Shown here: piece by piece, positions 59,432-64,000 of the stretch
How positions within the stretch are numbered: the stretch's first letter is position 1
Layout: every line of letters begins with the position of its first letter
NCBI GenBank assembly: GCA_902798545.1
Contig: CADBWQ010000009.1
Coordinates: 105,315-169,314, forward strand
Direction: 5' to 3'
Length of the DNA stretch: 64,000 nucleotides
DNA from: Oscillospiraceae bacterium
GTDB lineage: Bacteria; Bacillota; Clostridia; Oscillospirales; Oscillospiraceae
Made by a program: the position numbers and the translations under genes
Notes under the pieces: model-generated
What the model was told of the DNA's origin: nothing
What the model saw: the letters and a program-made list of their open reading frames with translations, nothing else
The model's database searches: none

Positions 59432-59947
59432 ATGTTCAAGCAGAAATTATCCACTCGCGCCCTTACCACCCTCGCCATGCTTATCGCCATTGAGATCATT
59501 CTCTCCCGCTTTCTCTCCATCAACGCGTGGAACATCAAAATTGGGTTTGGCTTCATTCCCGTGGTCATTGCCGCCCTTCTCTACGGTCCGCTGGCCGGCG
59601 GAATTGTCGGCGGGCTCTCCGATTTCATCGGCGCGATTCTCTTCCCCATCGGTGCCTACTTCCCCGGCTTTACCCTGACAAGCTTTCTGATTGGCGTCGT
59701 CTTTGGGCTCTTTCTTCACCGCAAGCAGGGCTGGCTTCAGGGGCTTGCCGCGGTGGGCATCAACCAGTTTATCCTTGGTCTTCTCCTGAATACCTACTGG
59801 ATTTCCGTACTCTATGATTCTCCCTTTGTCCCCCTTCTGGCAACACGTGTATTTCAGAGCATTCTCCTCACCGTCGTACAGCTGATCTGCATTCAGCTGA
59901 TTGTCCCGGTACTGAATCGTTATGGGAAGAAGGTCTCCGTTACATGA
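59432..59947 (+). CDS. folT: Folate ECF transporter substrate-binding protein
   Basis: A 171-residue S-component with about six helices. STRALTTLAMLIAIEIILSR and FGFIPVVIAALLYGPLAGG (with the LxxG turn), GGLSDFIGAILFPIGAYF and GFTLTSFLIGVVFGLFLH are FolT-typical. It binds folates in the membrane and works with the shared EcfT/A/A' module, not present here. The THF riboswitch directly upstream supports the assignment. The ATG lies 7 bases after AAAGGAG. Confidence 0.92.
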   Translation: MFKQKLSTRALTTLAMLIAIEIILSRFLSINAWNIKIGFGFIPVVIAALLYGPLAGGIVGGLSDFIGAILFPIGAYFPGFTLTSFLIGVVFGLFLHRKQGWLQGLAAVGINQFILGLLLNTYWISVLYDSPFVPLLATRVFQSILLTVVQLICIQLIVPVLNRYGKKVSVT

Positions 59948-61749
59948 CACCAAAGGAAGCTATCTCATACATTGAGAACTACACCTGGAGCACCACGCGT
60001 CTCGGTCTTGGCCGGACGCGTGAACTCCTGCATGCCATTGGTGACCCTCATAAAAAGCTGAAATTCATCCATGTCGCCGGCAGCAACGGGAAGGGCTCAA
60101 CCTGTGCCATGCTGGATGCGATTCTCCGTTGCGCGGGGTATCGGACCGGCCTCTATACTTCTCCCTATATCCAGGACTTCTGTGAACGCATGCAGGTGAA
60201 CGGGAATAACATCCCCGGTGAGGACCTCGCCCGGATCACGGAACGGGTCCGGATCCACGCGGATATCATGGAGGATCACCCCAGTCAGTTTGAGCTGGTC
60301 ACGGCTGTCGCCATGCAGTATTTTCTGGAAGAGCACTGCGACATTGTGGTTCTGGAGGTTGGAATGGGCGGCGCGCTGGACTCCACCAATGTGATCGACT
60401 GCCCGGAGGCCGCTGTCATCACCAATATCGGACTGGAGCATACGGAATACCTTGGGAACACACTCTCTCTGATTGCCGAAGCCAAGGCTGGCATCATCAA
60501 GCCCGGCTGCATCGCTGTGCTGTATGAGTCTGAATCCGAAACCATGGAGACCCTGCAGCGGATCTGTCACGAACAGGGTGTTCCAAATCGGATTTCCCGC
60601 GAGAGTGACGTGCAGAGCATATCCCACGATCTGAGCGGACAGCGCTTTTTATGGCATGGGAAGGAATATCTGCTCTCTCTCCTCGGTGCCCACCAGCTCC
60701 GCAATGCCGCTGTGGTTCTGGAAACGGTAAGCGTGCTGCGGGAACGCGGCTGGGAGGTTCCGGAGCCGGCTGTTGCCGCCGGACTGCGGGACGTACACTG
60801 GCCTGCCCGCTTTGAAATTCTCTGGCGCGATCCGCTTTTTATCCTCGACGGTGGTCACAACCCCCAGTGTGCCGAGGCACTGGCCCAAAACCTGGCGGAT
60901 TACCTCCCCGGTCAGAAATTCTGCTTTTTGATTGGCGTTCTGGCGGATAAGGACTATCGCCGGATTCTCCAGTACGTCATGCCCTTTTCAGCTTGCTTTG
61001 TCTGCGTCACGCCGGACAGTCCCCGAGCGCTGAAGGCTGCCGACCTTGCGGAAGAGATCTCCGGGATGGGCTTTCCCGCTCAGGCTTCCGGCAGTATCGA
61101 GGAGGGTATACGCATGGCGCTTACTTCCGGCCTTCCAGTGATGTCCTTCGGTTCGCTTTACCTCGCCGGACATGTGCGCAGCGCCTTTCCGAAGCAGCTG
61201 AAAAAGCGGCAGCGCTCCGAAGTCCTGCAAAAGCGGGACCGGATCCCTCCTGAACTTCGCGAAGCAGCCTCCTTAGCGGTCTGCGAAAAGCTGCTTGCTA
61301 TGGATGTATACAAAAAGGCAAAAACGATTTTTCTGTATCGCAGTTTTCGGAGCGAGCTTGACCTTGGCCGTTTTGCCGAGCAGGCAGAACGTGACGGCAA
61401 GGCCCTCTTGTATCCCTATTGTGCGGATCAGACCCAGATGCTTGCTCTGAAGCCCGGAGGCGTCTGGCTGGAAGACCATTTCGGCATCAGGGTGCCTGAC
61501 CCGGATCAGGCTGTTATTGTCCCTCCGGGCAAAATTGATCTGGTGCTCTGCCCCTGCGTTGCTTTCGACAGTGCGGGCGGGCGCCTCGGAATGGGTGCCG
61601 GGTATTATGACCGCTTCCTTCCGCGGTGTGAGAATGCCTGTAAGATTCTGACCGCTTTTGAGGCGCAGCACCTGGATAAAGTCTGCACGGAGGGATTTGA
61701 TATCCCCATGGATGCCATCGTAACGGAAGAAAGGAATCTGATTTTATGA
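59944..61749 (+). CDS. folC: Folylpolyglutamate synthase fused to 5-formyl-THF cyclo-ligase
   Basis: A 601-residue fusion. Residues 1-about 415 are FolC: FIHVAGSNGKGSTCAMLDAI (P-loop), GLYTSPYIQDFCERMQVNG, VLEVGMGGALDSTNV, GAHQLRNAAVVLE and FILDGGHNPQCAEALAQNL. Residues about 415-601 are a 5-formyltetrahydrofolate cyclo-ligase: FLYRSFRSELDLGRF, LLYPYCADQTQM and GRLGMGAGYYDRFLPR (549-556). The stop codon of FolC is absent and the join is in frame. One chain would add glutamates to folate and recycle 5-formyl-THF. It overlaps folT by four bases. The fused domains share folate substrates. Confidence 0.93.
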   Translation: MTPKEAISYIENYTWSTTRLGLGRTRELLHAIGDPHKKLKFIHVAGSNGKGSTCAMLDAILRCAGYRTGLYTSPYIQDFCERMQVNGNNIPGEDLARITERVRIHADIMEDHPSQFELVTAVAMQYFLEEHCDIVVLEVGMGGALDSTNVIDCPEAAVITNIGLEHTEYLGNTLSLIAEAKAGIIKPGCIAVLYESESETMETLQRICHEQGVPNRISRESDVQSISHDLSGQRFLWHGKEYLLSLLGAHQLRNAAVVLETVSVLRERGWEVPEPAVAAGLRDVHWPARFEILWRDPLFILDGGHNPQCAEALAQNLADYLPGQKFCFLIGVLADKDYRRILQYVMPFSACFVCVTPDSPRALKAADLAEEISGMGFPAQASGSIEEGIRMALTSGLPVMSFGSLYLAGHVRSAFPKQLKKRQRSEVLQKRDRIPPELREAASLAVCEKLLAMDVYKKAKTIFLYRSFRSELDLGRFAEQAERDGKALLYPYCADQTQMLALKPGGVWLEDHFGIRVPDPDQAVIVPPGKIDLVLCPCVAFDSAGGRLGMGAGYYDRFLPRCENACKILTAFEAQHLDKVCTEGFDIPMDAIVTEERNLIL

Positions 61750-62378
61750 CGGATCCTCTGTTCAAACTGAACCTCGATCAGTTTACTGAGAAGCTCATGT
61801 CCAAAGCACCCATCCCTGGCGGAGGCGGCACTGCGGCTCTGATTGGTGCTCTGTCCGCCGCCCTCGGTGCCATGGCCACAAATCTGACCATCGGAAAGAA
61901 GAGCTTTCTCCCCTACGAGCAGGAACACCTCTGCATCATCGCCGAGAGCAATCTGCTTCGGCTTCGCCTGTTGGAGCTTATGGATGAAGACGCTGCTGCC
62001 TTTGAGCCGCTCTCCCGGGTTTACTCACAGGACAAGAACAGTCCCGGCTATGCAGAACAGCTGGAGGCTGCGACTTTGAATGCCTGCCGGCCTCCGTATG
62101 AGATGATGGAGTGCTGCTGCAGATTGATCAGTCTCCTGGAGAACCTGCGTGGAAAATGCAGTATTCTCCTCCTGTCCGATGTGGGCTGCGCCGCGCTCGC
62201 GGCACGGTGTGCCCTGGAGTCCGCCTCCATGAATGTATTTGTAAACACGCGAATGCTCCCGGGCAGTACCGATGCGGAAGCACTGCGTGTGGATGCCCAG
62301 GCCATGCTGGAGGAATACCTCCCCCGTGCCCAGGCCGTTGCCGATTCCGTCATGGTATATCTGAAAACTCCGAAATAA
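61746..62378 (+). CDS. fchA: Formimidoyl/methenyl-THF cyclohydrolase (FchA-like cyclodeaminase family)
   Basis: A 210-residue protein of the FTCD-C/FchA family: LTEKLMSKAPIPGGGGTAAL-like start (PIPGGGGTAALIGALSAALG), EDAAAFEPLSRVYSQD and LLLSDVGCAALAARCALESA. Family members act on formimino- or methenyl-THF. Next to a FolD that lacks cyclohydrolase residues, and without a histidine-degradation gene nearby, I infer methenyl-THF cyclohydrolase. It starts inside the folC stop (ATGA). Confidence 0.88.
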   Translation: MTDPLFKLNLDQFTEKLMSKAPIPGGGGTAALIGALSAALGAMATNLTIGKKSFLPYEQEHLCIIAESNLLRLRLLELMDEDAAAFEPLSRVYSQDKNSPGYAEQLEAATLNACRPPYEMMECCCRLISLLENLRGKCSILLLSDVGCAALAARCALESASMNVFVNTRMLPGSTDAEALRVDAQAMLEEYLPRAQAVADSVMVYLKTPK

Positions 62379-62382
62379 CAGC

Positions 62383-62421
62383 ACCGGCCTGCAGTTGGAG
62401 AACTTCCCGCTGCAGGCCGGT
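62383..62421. terminator. Hairpin between convergent genes
   Basis: ACCGGCCTGCAG and CTGCAGGCCGGT flank a 15-base loop. No long T-run follows on the plus strand. Confidence 0.55.
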
Positions 62422-62442
62422 CGTATATATGCCGGTTCTTCT

Positions 62443-63228
62443 TTACTTGTCGCTGATGACGCGCACGGCAGGCGCCTGAACGCCGTTCTCGCCGAGTTTT
62501 TCCGTGATTGCCTGGGTCAGGTCAAAATATACATCCCAGTAATCTGCCGTCTTGCACCAGGCGCGCACTGTGAACTGCATCGCCTCGTTCGTGCCGCCGC
62601 AGATCCGGGCAAAGGGGGCCGGATCTTTGAGCACTTTCTCATTCTGCTCCATGACTTCCTGCATAATGCTCTGGATTCTGTTCGGATCCTCACTTTTTGC
62701 CGAAGCGAAGGAGAGATCAACACGGCGGGTTTCCTCTGCGGAATAGTCAATGATGTTGGCATTCATCAGGGCACCGTTCGGTACATTGATCCTGCAGTTA
62801 TCAACAGTATTGAGGACTGTGTAGAAGAGATTGATCTCCTTGACCGTGCCAGTCACACCGGAAGCTTCCACATAATCGCCGACTTTGAACGGGCGGAAGA
62901 TGACAAGCATGATACCTCCGGCCAGGTTTGAAAGTGAGCCCTGCAGAGACAGCGCGATCGCGGCGCCGGCGGTGCCGAGGACCGTGATAACCGAAGCCAT
63001 CGGGACACCGAGAATCGCAACGATGGAAACAACAAGGATGACATAGAGCAGCCATTTGACCGCGCTGAGGACAAATGTGCGGGTATTCGGTTCGATCTTG
63101 TCCAGGACCTTAATCTTCGAGACCAGATCAACGACTTTTCTGACAACGAACTTCCCGACGAACCAGACAACTACTGCCAGAAGTACTTTTCCGACGACAG
63201 TCGTGCAGAGATTGGTAAGTGCTTCCAT
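62443..63228 (-). CDS. Small-conductance mechanosensitive channel (MscS)
   Basis: A 261-residue MscS: three N-terminal helices (about 7-30, 55-78, 84-105), the pore helix GTAGAAIALSLQGSLSNLAGG, and the beta domain opening RPFKVGDYVEASGVTGTVKE and NINVPNG-type NCRINVPNGALMNANIID. It opens when membrane tension rises and releases solutes. It is monocistronic and ends in the shared hairpin. Confidence 0.92.
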   Translation of the reverse strand: MEALTNLCTTVVGKVLLAVVVWFVGKFVVRKVVDLVSKIKVLDKIEPNTRTFVLSAVKWLLYVILVVSIVAILGVPMASVITVLGTAGAAIALSLQGSLSNLAGGIMLVIFRPFKVGDYVEASGVTGTVKEINLFYTVLNTVDNCRINVPNGALMNANIIDYSAEETRRVDLSFASAKSEDPNRIQSIMQEVMEQNEKVLKDPAPFARICGGTNEAMQFTVRAWCKTADYWDVYFDLTQAITEKLGENGVQAPAVRVISDK

Positions 63229-63650
63229 AACGGGAAACCCCCTTTGTTATAATTTGATCATATTATAAACGATTTCTTTACACCTGTCTATCCTTTTATT
63301 GCGTCCTTTTATTGCGTACAAAAGACCTGTCTCTCAACGATCAGAAAGCAGAATGTCGTTTCCCGGCACTTCTTGAGTGGACCTTGCACTTTGTCCGATG
63401 ACTGGAAGTCTGTCTCTTTCGTGATCTGAAATTTCCTTTTACTTCCGGCAGCAGAAGCAGCAAATCTCTCTTGCCATGGTGACTTTCGCTTTTTATAGAG
63501 CACGGAAAGACGTGTACACGGGCTCTTCTGTTTCAGAAGCTGTGTTTCGTGAGCCAGGCCACCGCCATCTCGACCTTCTCCGGGATGGATGCAGCAATTG
63601 TCTTCCGCGCTTTGATGCAGAGGGGGCACCGGAATTACCGGCAAAATGCA
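63229..63650. other. Gap between mscS and tuf
   Basis: I see no gene that I trust here. A minus-strand frame (63309-63683) has no ribosome site and no recognisable motif. The stretch includes an exact 13-base tandem duplication (TCCTTTTATTGCG, 63291-63316) near the mscS start. Confidence 0.35.
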
Positions 63651-63680
63651 ATTCACCCGCCCCATCAGGGGCGGGTGAAT
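63651..63680 (-). terminator. Terminator after tuf
   Basis: ATTCACCCGCCCC and its exact complement enclose ATCA, about 20 bases after the tuf stop (minus strand), followed by TTGCATTTTG. Confidence 0.75.
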
Positions 63681-63700
63681 CAACAGATGTTGTTTATGAA

Positions 63701-64000
63701 TTACTCGTTGATGCCGATGACAACACCGGAGCCGACAGTACGGCCGCCTTCACGGATAGCGAAACGAAGGCCGTTCTCGATGGCGATCGGGGTGATCAGT
63801 TCAACGTCCATATCGACGTTGTCGCCGGGCATGCACATCTCAACACCCTCGGGGAGGGAGATGACGCCGGTAACGTCGGTGGTACGGAAATAGAACTGCG
63901 GTCTGTAGTTGTTGAAGAACGGGGTGTGACGGCCGCCTTCTTCCTTGGACAGGACGTAGACCTGGCCCTTGAACTTGGTGTGGGGGTGGATGCTCTTCGG
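63701..64000 (-). CDS. tuf: Elongation factor Tu, C-terminal part cut by window edge
   Basis: The last 99 residues of EF-Tu: [53 protein letters not shown], and the end [20 protein letters not shown]. Normal C-terminus and stop. The gene runs off the right edge. Confidence 0.98.
   Translation of the reverse strand, partial: PKSIHPHTKFKGQVYVLSKEEGGRHTPFFNNYRPQFYFRTTDVTGVISLPEGVEMCMPGDNVDMDVELITPIAIENGLRFAIREGGRTVGSGVVIGINE

Noticed and set aside
63309-63683. 124-codon minus-strand frame between mscS and tuf
   Set aside because: It runs through the tuf terminator hairpin, has no ribosome site and reads as random composition.

Overview
The window looks like the chromosome of an anaerobic, gut-type Firmicute of class Clostridia (Oscillospirales or Lachnospirales-like). 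The signs are strong AGGAGG-type ribosome binding sites, S-box (SAM-I) and folT-type THF riboswitches, the Clostridia-typical families DUF4317, DUF975, DUF4956/VTC/CotH and Cthe_2159-like binding proteins, many [4Fe-4S] flavoproteins, and formate/THF C1 genes. Genes are dense and fairly GC-rich, and promoters are AT-rich. Family calls come from reading the translated sequence, not from database searches.

Layout. 1-3480: the 3' part of a eukaryote-type glycogen branching enzyme, followed by about 2 kb of decayed coding DNA that includes a beheaded phosphatidylserine decarboxylase. 3492-9715: a histidine acid phosphatase lipoprotein, a DUF4317 protein, and a 901-residue iron-sulfur/GltD-type flavoprotein. 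9816-14363: a YugP-type metalloprotease, a secreted ZinT-like protein under a palindromic operator, one orphan type I-C CRISPR repeat, a hybrid histidine kinase and a DUF975 protein. 14503-21230: two divergent operons, one encoding an acyl-adenylating enzyme, an ACP and an acyl-ACP thioesterase, the other encoding a polyunsaturated fatty acid isomerase homologue, a CrtI/RetSat-type flavoprotein and a ferredoxin-type NAD(P)H reductase. I read this as a candidate fatty-acid activation and biohydrogenation locus. 21317-30342: envelope proteins (VanW, sugar-binding lipoprotein, phosphodiester glycosidase) and a BlaI repressor paired with a BlaR1-like M56 protease whose sensor part is two beta-helix domains.

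30456-36877: MATE transporter, a split ABCG-type transporter, fucO and a ROK kinase. 36936-40645: a polyphosphate module (PPK1 and two-domain PPK2). 40900-48739: CotH kinase, metK with a SAM-I riboswitch, mobB, and the Cthe_2159-like/DUF4956/VTC cluster, so a second kind of polyphosphate enzyme is present. 48771-55415: FeoB-associated peptide, GH13 enzyme, threonine aldolase-like enzyme, HtrA protease, HAD phosphatase, TetR regulator, and an orphan response regulator with an atypical receiver.

55736-62378: a formate/folate island: fhs, folD, an FNT formate channel, then a THF riboswitch followed by folT, a FolC-MTHFS fusion and a cyclohydrolase (fchA-like). FolD lacks two of the three residues usually needed for cyclohydrolase chemistry, so the linked FchA-like protein probably supplies that step. 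The window ends with an MscS channel and the 3' end of tuf.
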